DNA of 64,000 nt from HLUCCA09 sp965277275. GTDB lineage: Bacteria > Pseudomonadota > Alphaproteobacteria > Rhodobacterales > Rhodobacteraceae. The stretch is taken from positions 3,162,001 through 3,226,000 of the forward strand of contig CBDICG010000002.1 of the NCBI GenBank assembly GCA_965277275.1, read 5' to 3'. Under the pieces are notes generated by a model. The model saw nothing but the letters and a program-made list of their open reading frames with translations, was not told the origin of the DNA and ran no database searches. This document shows positions 1 to 8,697 of the stretch, piece by piece; the stretch's first letter is position 1, and the number at the start of each line of letters is the position of its first letter. The position numbers and the translations under genes are program-made.

Positions 1-2
1 CG

Positions 3-389
3 CCAACCTATCCGATCATTGGGGATACAGACCTGCGCATATCCAAGCTCCTCGGCATGCTCCCGGACGACGCCGGTGACACCTCTGCCGGGCGGACGGC
101 GATGGACAATCAGACGGTGCGCAGCGTCTTCGTTATCGGGCCGGACAAAGCCATCAAGATGCTGGCCGCCTATCCGATGAGCACCGGTCGCAGCTTCGAA
201 GAACTTCTGCGTGTCATTGATTCACTGCAACTCACCGCAGAGCACAAGGTCGGAACGCCTGCCGGATGGAACAATGGCGACGAGGTCTTCATCCTGCCGA
301 CTGTCAGTGACGAAGAGGCAAAGACGCGTTTCCCCGCCGGATGGCGGGCTCCCAAGCCGTACATGCGGATCGTTGAGCAGCCGGTTTGA
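3..389 (+). CDS. 1-Cys peroxiredoxin (Prx6 type), C-terminal part
   Basis: The reading frame is open from the left edge, so the gene starts before the window. The first visible residues (PTYPIIGDTDLRISKLLGML) match the stretch after the resolving region of Prx6-type peroxiredoxins. The rest, with RSVFVIGPDKAIKMLAAYP, SFEELLRVIDSLQL, TPAGWNNGDEVFILPTV and the FPAGWRAPKPYMRIVEQP tail, is the typical C-terminal dimerisation domain. The catalytic Cys lies outside the window. Such enzymes reduce H2O2 and organic peroxides in the cytoplasm. It ends 29 bases before an exported rhodanese on the same strand, which suggests a small sulfur/oxidative-stress operon. Confidence 0.9.
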   Translation, partial: PTYPIIGDTDLRISKLLGMLPDDAGDTSAGRTAMDNQTVRSVFVIGPDKAIKMLAAYPMSTGRSFEELLRVIDSLQLTAEHKVGTPAGWNNGDEVFILPTVSDEEAKTRFPAGWRAPKPYMRIVEQPV

Positions 390-418
390 TCTGGACAGCG
401 CATGGAGAGGAATACCCT

Positions 419-1303
419 ATGAAACGAAGAATACTTTGGGCCGCGCTTGGCGCTTTCATGACCCTGAATGCCCCGGCGCTCGCGCAGCACTCCTACGATA
501 ACCCGCACCTGCTGATGTCGGCCAAGGGGTTGGAGGATGCATTGCAAGCCAGCGGGCAATCAACCGGAGCAGGGTCGCTGATCGTCGTGGATGTTCGACC
601 GCTGGAGGACTTTGAGGCTGGCCACATTCCCGGCGCCTTGCACCTCGCACCACAAGCGGTGGACGATCCCGATGCACCGGTAGCGGGCGCGCTCAGACCA
701 CAGCCCGAGCTTGTCGCCATCATGCGATCGTTGGGTGTCGGCAAAGACCAGCAGCTGGTCTTCTACGATGACAAGGGCGGATTTCATGCCGCACGGATGT
801 TCTGGCTGGCTGAATACCTTGGTCACCGGCGTGTGGCACTTCTGAACGGGGGCGTGCAGGCATGGGAACGGGTCGGGCAACTCTCTACGGCTCAATCGCC
901 GGGAGTTGCGCCCGGCAGTTTCGCGGCTCTGGTTACGCCAAGACGCCAGGCCACAGCAGACTACGTTGTCGCGCATTTGCACGATCCAGAAACCGTGGTG
1001 GTCGATGTGCGACCTGCCAAAGCCTACGCCGAGGGACACATTCCCGGTGCCCTCAGCTTGCCGTGGAAAGCCAACTTGGCAGACGATCTGACTTTCAAAC
1101 AGGTGGAGGATCTACGGAAACAGTTCGAAGATGCCGGTGTGACACGGGACAGAAATGTCGTGAACCATTGTCAGACCGGGCTCGCTTCCGCTCACAGCTA
1201 CGCGGCGTTGCGCCTGATGGGGTATCCGCGTGTCAGGGTCTACGACCGATCGTGGGCTGAATGGGGTAGTGCCGATGATCTGCCCAAAGACACTGGCAGC
1301 TAG
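419..1303 (+). CDS. Exported tandem-rhodanese thiosulfate/3-mercaptopyruvate sulfurtransferase
   Basis: This is a 294-residue protein. The start is the ATG at 419, preceded by GGAGAGG and followed by a signal peptide (KRR, a hydrophobic core, APALAQ cut site near residue 23), so a periplasmic location is inferred. Two rhodanese domains follow, about residues 52-155 and 180-285. The second holds the active-site loop HCQTGLAS with catalytic Cys251. The first has YDDKGG at the equivalent place and no Cys, as is usual for the inactive N-terminal domain of two-domain sulfurtransferases. It would move sulfane sulfur from thiosulfate or mercaptopyruvate to cyanide or thiols. It follows the peroxiredoxin gene closely. 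Confidence 0.88.
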   Translation: MKRRILWAALGAFMTLNAPALAQHSYDNPHLLMSAKGLEDALQASGQSTGAGSLIVVDVRPLEDFEAGHIPGALHLAPQAVDDPDAPVAGALRPQPELVAIMRSLGVGKDQQLVFYDDKGGFHAARMFWLAEYLGHRRVALLNGGVQAWERVGQLSTAQSPGVAPGSFAALVTPRRQATADYVVAHLHDPETVVVDVRPAKAYAEGHIPGALSLPWKANLADDLTFKQVEDLRKQFEDAGVTRDRNVVNHCQTGLASAHSYAALRLMGYPRVRVYDRSWAEWGSADDLPKDTGS

Positions 1304-1310
1304 GAGAGGG

Positions 1311-1341
1311 CGGGTGCCGGGGTGGAGCACCTCGGCACCCG
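1311..1341 (+). terminator. GC-rich hairpin after the rhodanese gene
   Basis: The arms CGGGTGCCG (from 1311) and CGGCACCCG (ending 1341) pair around a short loop 8 bases after the stop codon. No T-run follows, so this may be a weak or Rho-assisted terminator or a 3'-end stabiliser. Confidence 0.5.
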
Positions 1342-1484
1342 AACCACAAAGCGCGCCATTCAAGGTATCCGTTCCGCAGGCTTGGAAGCCCTGATTTTCC
1401 TCACACGCTGATGCTTGCCTTTCGCATTGCGCCGAAACGGGCACAGGATCGGCTGAGCGACTACCTACGCCGGGAAGGCCGGGC

Positions 1485-1750
1485 ATGGCGGTATGCAGGT
1501 CGGTGATGCGCGGCGAGCCCTTGAACGGGACGTTGTTTCGCAGCCTCGATCACGCCAGCGAAGCCGTCGCCCCATGGGCGACGGCGATCGCCAACAAAGG
1601 CCGCACTCGGCCCTTGGCTACGCCGCCTCGGCCGACTTCACCAGCCGGATCGCCGCCCATTGCAACCCCGTGCGCCTACGCGCTGAACAAGGGATCTCCC
1701 CTCACGCGAACGACCCCACCGAGCCCTCTCAGGCAACCGCCAACCGGTAG
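1485..1750 (+). pseudogene. IS3-family transposase (OrfB) C-terminal remnant
   Basis: One frame reads LNGTLFRSLDHASEAVAPWAT and, after a frameshift near 1585, another reads QQRPHSALGYAASADFTSRI. Together they give the end of an IS3-type DDE integrase, where a conserved YNxxRPHSALGY motif occurs. There is no N-terminal part, so this is a decayed fragment. The 1342-1484 stretch before it shows no recognisable gene. Confidence 0.75.
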
Positions 1751-1779
1751 TGCGGCGCGGCGTTACCGCGTCACACGGG

Positions 1780-4581
1780 TCAGGCTGTTGCTGGCATCCA
1801 CTCCTGCTTGTCCCAGGTGCCGTCGAAGCTGTTGCGTGCGATACTGGCCTTCGCTTCCATCGCATCAGTGTAGGTCTTGAAGCTCTCGTGAGCTTCGCTG
1901 TCCGTGTTCAGGGGTTTGATACGGCCGAAGGCCTGCATGCACGTGGTCGCGGCGTCGACGGCGCGGATGTAGATCGCCTGATCGGGCTGCAGGATCGCGA
2001 CGAGCTCCGGCTCCTCGTAGTCTGGCGCGGAGCCTTTCTTGCCATCTTTCTCCCACGTCTCCTTGGCAGAGCGAAACTTCGCGCTCGCCTCCTTCTGCCG
2101 CTTCTCATTCTCGACGACAGCATCGGAATTTGCCTTCGTCACTCTGAGGATCTCGGCGGCAAACGCTTCGGCACACGTCTCATAGCCTCCGAGCGCACCC
2201 GACACGCCGGAATAGTCGAACTCGGCCAGTTTGGCGTCCGCGATGGCGGCTCGGTAGAACTTCAGGAAGCTGCGGAACTCGAATTCGATGTCCCCGGGGT
2301 GCCACTTGTCGGTGACCGGCACGGCGCGGAGCAGAACCGGATCGTCGGCGTAGATCATCTCGAGGTATTCCACGACCTTGTTCACGTTGGTTTCCGGTTG
2401 CGCGAGAGTTCGGGCGTTGAGACCGCAGCGCCGCATCGCCTCCTTGGCGACCGCATTGCCGTCTTCGACCGCACCCCAGGCCATCGCGTACTTGGACAGC
2501 GTGGGGTTGGACCGCATGGCTGCGCGAATGGCCTTGCGGTTTTTCGGGTTTTCAAGCGCCTTCTTGTAGTCCTTCCACGCCTTCTCCATCTCCGCGACTT
2601 CGACCACTTTCACCGAGACCTCGAGGACGCTTTCAGCCAGATCGGCCCCAGCTGCCACGGCATAGCCCACGGGCGCGGCTTCGCCGGCCAGTTTCGTGGC
2701 CTCGCCCGCGACCTTGACCGCCTGAATGCCGACCTTGATGTTGGCGATCACGAGCTGCTTCTTCTGCAGACCCAGACGGTTCAACATCGCATCCATCTGA
2801 GCGGTGCGGGCTTTCTTGGCGTCGCCCACGTTGTCCATCCAGATCACCAGTTGCTCAGCGTGTTTGATCGCCTCGCCGATGGAGAAGACAAGCTGGGTGA
2901 TAGCCGCCACCAGACCCAGACCGGGCACAATCTCGGGGACGACCTGCGCCACGAAACTCGGGCCGCCGGTAGCGATCTTCTTGGCCAGATTGAACATCAT
3001 TTCGTCGCGCTTGTAGGTCGCGACGATCTTGTTGAGGCTGTCTGCCCGGCGGCGCTCCGCAAGGTCGAGCTCTTCGTCCTCGTTGTCGGGATCGGCAAAG
3101 CCATATTCGAGCGCTTGGCCGAAGGCCCGATCTTCCTGACGCATGAATTCCTGGAAGTTTTCTTCCTGGAGCTTCGCGTACTCCTCCTTCATCTCCTCCA
3201 GCTTTTCCTTGTCGATCTTGCCGGAGACTTTCTTTTCCTGCTGCGCGAGCTTGACGACCTCGTCGAGCGTTTCTGCGTGATCGCTCGCCGTCTGAAGGCC
3301 GCCCGTGACCTCCGTGGATTTGGGCGCCTTGATCGTCGCGCTCAGCTCTGCGGCACCCCCCAGGAGCGTGACGAGCGCGCCCGTCGGATCGTCCTTGAAT
3401 TGTGTGGCGGCTTCCTTGGCTTTGGGCAAAGACTTGATGCTTTGGCCGATGATGTTTCCGATCTCGGCAACACTCTCGTCGCCAAGTCCGCCCATGCTGC
3501 TTGAGATCGCTTCCGCGAGCGCATCCAGGCCGCCGTTGATGTCGCCCTTGGCAAAGAGTGCACCGGCCTTGGATGACTTGATTGCCCCGGCGACGAGGCC
3601 GTTGACCAAGGCCGCCGTATCCTCGTCCAGTGTGGCGCCCAGGATCTCGGAGACCGCGCCGTTGATCGCCTCAACGACCGCGAAGCCGTCCTGCTCCTGC
3701 AACGCGCCTTTCACGATGCCGGCCGAGGAGGTCAGGCCGATCTTGACCCAGCCGATGATGTCCGCGGCTTCCTTGGCGCCGGAGACCACGTCCTTGTTTT
3801 CCGTCAGCGTGCCGATGACGGACGTGAAGCTTGCAGCGGACCCGGCAACCGAGAGCAAACCCGTACTGATCGCCATCGCATCGTCGAAATGCTGCATGAA
3901 CTTGCCGTAGTCGCCAAGCTCCTTGGAATACTCCTGCAGCTTCTCTTCGTAGTACACGTTGGCTTCGTCGAAGGTGCGTTTGACCTCGGAATACTTGTCG
4001 GGAATGAAGCTCTCCGGCATCAGCCCTTCGCGTTGGAGCGGGTTCCAGAGATCTTCCGCCATGCGCCGCTGGGCAAGCTTGATGTCGGCATCGAAGGTCT
4101 CCATCTGCTTGGCGTATTTCTTGCGCTCTTCGGGCGTCGAAGGCTCGACAGGCATCTCCGGCTTTGCCGGCTCTGCGTAGTACGGGTTGTTTTTCTTCAA
4201 GTCCTCCTGGAGGCGCAGGAGGTTCTCGTAGTTCTTGCGCAAAACCTCGAGGTCCTGTTCGTTGATCCCCTTGGTGTTGGGGCCGTCTGCCCAGGTGTCG
4301 AAGTCCTTCATCGGATCGTGATCCGGGTCCATCAACGTCAGTTCTTTGGGCTTGCCGACCAGTTCGCGAAACGCGTCCTCGACCTTGTTGGTCTTCATCT
4401 GGACCTTGATCTGCTCGAAGGCGTTGCGCAGGTTCTCGGCCTCTTCGGCCATCTGCTTGCCGATCTGCTGTTGCCCGTTTAGCCGGTTCGCCGCGTCCTT
4501 GATGGCGTTTTCGGACTGGGCCATGACGCCTGTCATGTTGCCCAGCCATGTTACTTGCTTGCTGGAAAGGACTTCAGACAC
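1780..4581 (-). CDS. Very large coiled-coil-rich protein with hydrophobic patches, unknown function
   Basis: About 933 residues. The chosen start is GTG at 4581, which overlaps the stop of the upstream gene (GTGTCTGA) and has CTGGAGG about 9 bases upstream; the ATG further into the upstream gene is less likely. The sequence is mostly long charged helices (for example KLAQQEKKVSGKIDKEKLEE) with heptad-like spacing. Gly/Ala-rich hydrophobic stretches lie near residues 270-345 and 560-660, including VPGLGLVAAITQLVFSIGEA and AAPVGYAVAAGADLA. There is no signal peptide. I do not recognise a family. The composition resembles helical effector or pore-type proteins, but that is only analogy. The gene is co-translated with the neighbouring 810-residue coiled-coil gene. 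Confidence 0.75.
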   Translation of the reverse strand: MSEVLSSKQVTWLGNMTGVMAQSENAIKDAANRLNGQQQIGKQMAEEAENLRNAFEQIKVQMKTNKVEDAFRELVGKPKELTLMDPDHDPMKDFDTWADGPNTKGINEQDLEVLRKNYENLLRLQEDLKKNNPYYAEPAKPEMPVEPSTPEERKKYAKQMETFDADIKLAQRRMAEDLWNPLQREGLMPESFIPDKYSEVKRTFDEANVYYEEKLQEYSKELGDYGKFMQHFDDAMAISTGLLSVAGSAASFTSVIGTLTENKDVVSGAKEAADIIGWVKIGLTSSAGIVKGALQEQDGFAVVEAINGAVSEILGATLDEDTAALVNGLVAGAIKSSKAGALFAKGDINGGLDALAEAISSSMGGLGDESVAEIGNIIGQSIKSLPKAKEAATQFKDDPTGALVTLLGGAAELSATIKAPKSTEVTGGLQTASDHAETLDEVVKLAQQEKKVSGKIDKEKLEEMKEEYAKLQEENFQEFMRQEDRAFGQALEYGFADPDNEDEELDLAERRRADSLNKIVATYKRDEMMFNLAKKIATGGPSFVAQVVPEIVPGLGLVAAITQLVFSIGEAIKHAEQLVIWMDNVGDAKKARTAQMDAMLNRLGLQKKQLVIANIKVGIQAVKVAGEATKLAGEAAPVGYAVAAGADLAESVLEVSVKVVEVAEMEKAWKDYKKALENPKNRKAIRAAMRSNPTLSKYAMAWGAVEDGNAVAKEAMRRCGLNARTLAQPETNVNKVVEYLEMIYADDPVLLRAVPVTDKWHPGDIEFEFRSFLKFYRAAIADAKLAEFDYSGVSGALGGYETCAEAFAAEILRVTKANSDAVVENEKRQKEASAKFRSAKETWEKDGKKGSAPDYEEPELVAILQPDQAIYIRAVDAATTCMQAFGRIKPLNTDSEAHESFKTYTDAMEAKASIARNSFDGTWDKQEWMPATA

Positions 4582-7006
4582 CGCGCTGTACCTCCAGATC
4601 GATCTGGTTGAGCGCCTTGTAGGCGGGAGTTGCAAATCCCTGGACGTTGAACGGGTTCAGAACGCAGGCCTTCATCAGCGGGTTCGCAGTGATTCGGTCA
4701 CGGTTGAGCCGGACCATGTTGAGCGCAACCTCTCTTTGGCGTAGCCGGTCTCGCTCGATGGATGTGTCGCTGCCCAGGACATCCGCTGGGTCTTGGAACG
4801 CCTCTGTGGGGAAGGTTTCGAGAAGGGCTTTGATTTTCTTGTCAAAGTCCTTGATGCCTTGGGCGTATTTCTTCTTTTCTTCGCCGTCTTTCAGTTTGTT
4901 GATGAAGTCGTTGCTGATCGTATTGACCAACACGCCGCGGTTCTCGTTGAGCCGCCCGAGCGCCTCGTTCCAAACGATGTTCATCCTGGCCAAGGATTTG
5001 CGGTCGATCTTTGGGGGATCCTTGAGGATGTTTTGCATCCGTTGCTGATAGCCTCTGTAACGCTTTTCAGCCGCTGCGCTATCCATGGAGCGTTTCGAGG
5101 GGTCCTTGGCCTTGGACGCTTTCTTCAACTCGGACAGAAAAGACGAGACCTGTTTCATCAGCTGTTCATAGTCTTCTTTGTGCGACTTCGCTGATTTCGA
5201 ATTCTTGTACTGCATCTTGGCCACTTCTTTCCATCCAGCGGCGGATTGATGGAGCGTGACCAGTGTCGACGTTTCCACGTCTTTGGAGGCCATTATGTCT
5301 TCGTGCTCTTCCGTCAGCTCCTTGAGCGCTTGCACCGACTGCACGGAACTGCCCTTCAGCCGATTGATCATCTCCGTGATGTCGAGCTGCGCCTTGCCGA
5401 TCTTCTTCTCGGTGGGCTCCCTCCAGCTCAGAGCTTCCTTGGTCAAGAAGTTCTCGGCGTCATCGAGGTCCTTCTTCAGCGCGCCCTCATAGCCCTTGAA
5501 CTTCCCGCCCGTTGCCTCGATCTGCTGTTTCAGAGCGCTATCGACCTGCTCGAGCAACTTGCGGGCCTCGTTAATCCGGTTCTGCTGGCCGTCGATCCAG
5601 ACATGCTGGGCGGCTTCGCGCTTCTCCTCCTCGCCGCAACGGACGACAAGATCGGACGCCTCTGAGCGTGCCGTCGCAGGACGCTTCGATGGCCATTCCT
5701 TCTCGAAGGTGGTGATCTCGGTGTTGAGCGCATTCCACGCATTCACGCGGACAGTGCCCTTCTTTCCGTTGCGGTTGCTCACGATCTTCTTGGCCGCCGC
5801 AATGGCTTTCTTCACCTCTCCATTGATCAGGCCCATCGAGCCCAGATCGTTGGCAAGGTTCTCGGCATCCTCGACCATCTTCTCGGCGGCCGGGAGCACT
5901 TTCACATTCTTGCCGGCATTGAGGACCTTGCGGGCTTCGTTGGCTACGAAGGCGAACTCCTTGCCTTGCTCCGGAAGGGCCTCCTTGGCGTGTTCCTTGC
6001 GGTAGGCTTCGACCACCTTCCACATGGCGTCCAGGCGTTTGTCGAGTTCTTCCTTCTTCTTGTTGTATTCGCCGCTTGCGTCGATGCGCGCGCCCTTAAT
6101 GTCGTTGGCAAGCGTATCGACGGACTTCTTCAACCCGGAGAGATCGGGATGCTCGGGACCGGCCGCGTTGCGCAGATCCTGGGCTCGCTTGATCAAGGCG
6201 CCGGCGTTCGGCGCCTCCCAGTTCTGTAGCGTGTCGAGCTGGTCGCTCATGCTATCGATGTCCAGGCGGATGGCCTCTGCCAGCTTGATGTTCTCGATAT
6301 GCGCGAGGATCTTTTCCTGGGTGCCCAGGAATTCCTTGAGGTCTCCGCGCAAGTCGTTCGCGGTCTGTTGGATATTCTTGACGGTTTCTTCGACAATGCT
6401 CTTGGCCGTTTCCAGCGTCGTATCGCCTTTGCGAGCGGCAGGAACCAAGGGATTGAGCGTGCCGACCGCATTGGAAACAGCGCGCGACATTGACAAGGCA
6501 AGCTTGGGTTCGGGGATTTCAAGTTCGGTCTGGGCCGTCAGCTTGCGCATGTTTTCGACCGCTACGTCGACTTCGCCGCGAAACTCTTCGGCGATGTCAA
6601 AGATCTTGCTCTGACCCTTGTTGACGAAGAATTGGACCTGGCCATCCAGTGAGAACTTGGCGGCGTTCTTTTCTTCGAGTTCGATGTGTTTGTTGAGATC
6701 AACGGTGATCTTCTGCAACTCGAGCGTCGCTTTGGCGAGATTGTCCTTGGTCTTGCCCTTCCCCTTGATGATCTCGTCGGTTTTCTCGACCCGGCCGACA
6801 TACGTCCCGCGCATGGTATCGTTTTCGTGCAGACCGGCGATCTTCTTCCCGAGGATCTCCCGCGCGCGCTGATAGATTTCCAGCAGCTTGGTGCGTTCTG
6901 CGTTCTTCTCTTTCTTGTTGCGGACGAGCCGGCCGGTTTTCAGGACATACTTCTCGAGGAAGTCTGACTGCAGTGGGGTCAACTTTTCTATGGTTTTGTC
7001 GCTCAA
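4574..7006 (-). CDS. Very large coiled-coil protein, unknown function
   Basis: About 810 residues. I chose the TTG at 7006 (reading MSDKTIEKL), because its start context resembles that of the next gene (MSEVLSSKQ) and upstream codons give low-complexity, unlikely protein. The frame is open upstream to 7150, so a longer form cannot be excluded. Nearly the whole length is charged amphipathic helix rich in K, E, A and L (for example LEKYVLKTGRLVRNKKEKNA), with no membrane segments or signal peptide. No catalytic motif is visible. Its 3' end overlaps the start of the 933-residue gene by 8 bases, so the two are probably made together and may form one complex. Confidence 0.72.
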   Translation of the reverse strand: MSDKTIEKLTPLQSDFLEKYVLKTGRLVRNKKEKNAERTKLLEIYQRAREILGKKIAGLHENDTMRGTYVGRVEKTDEIIKGKGKTKDNLAKATLELQKITVDLNKHIELEEKNAAKFSLDGQVQFFVNKGQSKIFDIAEEFRGEVDVAVENMRKLTAQTELEIPEPKLALSMSRAVSNAVGTLNPLVPAARKGDTTLETAKSIVEETVKNIQQTANDLRGDLKEFLGTQEKILAHIENIKLAEAIRLDIDSMSDQLDTLQNWEAPNAGALIKRAQDLRNAAGPEHPDLSGLKKSVDTLANDIKGARIDASGEYNKKKEELDKRLDAMWKVVEAYRKEHAKEALPEQGKEFAFVANEARKVLNAGKNVKVLPAAEKMVEDAENLANDLGSMGLINGEVKKAIAAAKKIVSNRNGKKGTVRVNAWNALNTEITTFEKEWPSKRPATARSEASDLVVRCGEEEKREAAQHVWIDGQQNRINEARKLLEQVDSALKQQIEATGGKFKGYEGALKKDLDDAENFLTKEALSWREPTEKKIGKAQLDITEMINRLKGSSVQSVQALKELTEEHEDIMASKDVETSTLVTLHQSAAGWKEVAKMQYKNSKSAKSHKEDYEQLMKQVSSFLSELKKASKAKDPSKRSMDSAAAEKRYRGYQQRMQNILKDPPKIDRKSLARMNIVWNEALGRLNENRGVLVNTISNDFINKLKDGEEKKKYAQGIKDFDKKIKALLETFPTEAFQDPADVLGSDTSIERDRLRQREVALNMVRLNRDRITANPLMKACVLNPFNVQGFATPAYKALNQIDLEVQRGV

Positions 7007-7340
7007 CGTACCTGATCCCTGTTCTTCCCGCCATGCACTGGACGTGCTTGCATCGTCAGCCCGGTGCACATGGCTAATTGCCGTGACGTGAAAGCGTGGT
7101 CCCTCGGGGGTCTCTCCGTGTTCGAGCCCGGAGGGCGTGCATGCTCTCACTCTCGTCGGGGCAAAGGGTCGTGCGTGGGCACGTTCTTTGTCAAGGTCCT
7201 AGGCAGACAGGTGTAGTTTTTCAGGGGGCGTCGCCGCTCCGGACAAGTCGGAAATGAAAATGCGTCCAGCCTGGAAGGGCGTTTGCCAACGCACTCCCGG
7301 ACGGACACGGGTCAATCGGCGACGACAGAAGTCTCTGCGC
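7007..7340. other. Intergenic region
   Basis: I see no supportable gene. It holds the leader of the coiled-coil operon and the 3' flank of the LuxR gene. I could not identify a clear promoter or terminator. Confidence 0.5.
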
Positions 7341-8543
7341 CTACGCCTCGCCCCCGCTCGGTTCGTACATCGCCCCAACCGATCGGAAGACCGACAGCAC
7401 CTCTGTCAGATCCCGGGTGCTATTCACCCCGACCTTCTGATGCACGGCTTGAATCTGGTTGCGGATCGTCTTCTCGGACCTGTCCATATCCTGCGCCAGT
7501 TCGGATGGCTTCGCGCCTGTCAGGAGACCACGACAGACCTCGGCTTCGCGTTGGGTCAGCCCGAATGCGTCCTGCATGAGTTTCAGGCTGATGGCCCCGG
7601 TGGGCCGCGCGCCGATCAATACGGCAAACAAGTGCTGCCCCTCAAAGAGCCGCTTGTCGACATCGGAGGCAAAGGCGAGCGCAGGGCGGTAGGGGCACAC
7701 GCACATGGCGATGGTCGCGTCTTCCGCATCGACCTGAAACGCATGCGGCCCGCTATCGTTTTCCGCCGCCGCGATGCAATTGGTCAGCAGGCGCGTGCTG
7801 CCGGGATCAGGCATTGTAACGCGGCCCGTTCCGTCCGCGCGGAGGATCTGCCCCGCATCGAGCACGCGTTGACCCAGCGAATTCGCAAGCTGGAGCTGCC
7901 CGTCCTTCGCAAGGACGACCATGGGCAGAGCGATCGCGTCAATGAAGCCGGAATACGTCTCGACCGCATCGCGCGCTGCGCTCACGGCGCGTGCAAAACG
8001 TGCTGCGCGGATCATGTGTGGCGCGATCAGGGTGATCAGGTATTCAGAGAGCGCGCGATCCTTCGGTTGGGTGTCGAAATCGTTCTCGACCAACATGATG
8101 GCGGCTCTCCGGCCCTCGGAGATTGAGAAGTGAGTGCCCGTCCAGTGCCCCGCTCCAACGGGTGCCATGGTCGTCTTGTAGCCTTCGAAGTTCCGAAACT
8201 CGTCCTCGGTGAAGATACGGTGCGTGGCATAGAGCGTGCCAAGCGCGAGGGGCTGGCGGGCAAAGAGAGTGTCGTTGAGATCGTTGGGTTGCTCGACGGT
8301 CCCCGCGTGGACGTCATCGGTAAGATCCCGGATCAAATCGCCTTGCGCAGTGTCGGGGAGCGTTGGCACGTGCGATGACACCCACCTCGCATCCTCGAAC
8401 GTCACGACGGCTGCCACATGCCCGGGGCACACCTCTCCTAATCGCTGCGTCAGCCCTTGCCATTGGGCCTTTTCCAACGCGGCGTCGTAGACAAGCGCGA
8501 TCAGCGTGCTCGCCTCGGCGACCGTCAAGTATTCCTGTGTCAT
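7341..8543 (-). CDS. LuxR-family (C-terminal HTH) transcriptional regulator
   Basis: 400 residues. The start is the ATG at 8543 (MTQEYLTVAEASTL) with AGGGGAAC upstream, in preference to an ATG 17 codons earlier. The last 60 residues form a GerE/LuxR helix-turn-helix (LTQREAEVCRGLLTGAKPSE, then MDRSEKTIRNQIQAVHQKVGV). The N-terminal 300 residues resemble the uncharacterised PAS/GAF-like sensory part of large LuxR regulators without a receiver domain. It is divergent from the flavoprotein/hydrolase pair, with a palindrome between, so it probably controls that pair. The ligand is unknown. Confidence 0.85.
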   Translation of the reverse strand: MTQEYLTVAEASTLIALVYDAALEKAQWQGLTQRLGEVCPGHVAAVVTFEDARWVSSHVPTLPDTAQGDLIRDLTDDVHAGTVEQPNDLNDTLFARQPLALGTLYATHRIFTEDEFRNFEGYKTTMAPVGAGHWTGTHFSISEGRRAAIMLVENDFDTQPKDRALSEYLITLIAPHMIRAARFARAVSAARDAVETYSGFIDAIALPMVVLAKDGQLQLANSLGQRVLDAGQILRADGTGRVTMPDPGSTRLLTNCIAAAENDSGPHAFQVDAEDATIAMCVCPYRPALAFASDVDKRLFEGQHLFAVLIGARPTGAISLKLMQDAFGLTQREAEVCRGLLTGAKPSELAQDMDRSEKTIRNQIQAVHQKVGVNSTRDLTEVLSVFRSVGAMYEPSGGEA

Positions 8544-8632
8544 CTGTTCCCCTGCTACGCTCAGCAGGCTAGGTTTTGGCTGCCTGTTCGTCAACGCGCT
8601 GCGTCTGTCGGTGGAGTTGTTTCAGGGGCTTA

Positions 8633-8644
8633 GGTAATTTTACC
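8633..8644. promoter_or_regulatory. Candidate operator palindrome GGTAA-TT-TTACC
   Basis: A perfect 5-bp inverted repeat with a 2-bp spacer lies between the divergent LuxR gene and the flavoprotein gene, 54 bases before the latter's start. Its position suits a site for the LuxR-type regulator. This is inference; the arms are short. Confidence 0.4.
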
Positions 8645-8697
8645 CTTGTTTGGTGCTCAGCCGACCCCGAATTGTGCTGCAAAACGCCGGAGGGATC

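Noticed and set aside
1750..3504. 584-codon plus-strand open frame
   Set aside because: Antisense shadow of the 933-residue coiled-coil gene; no ribosome site or domain, and its composition follows from the opposite strand.
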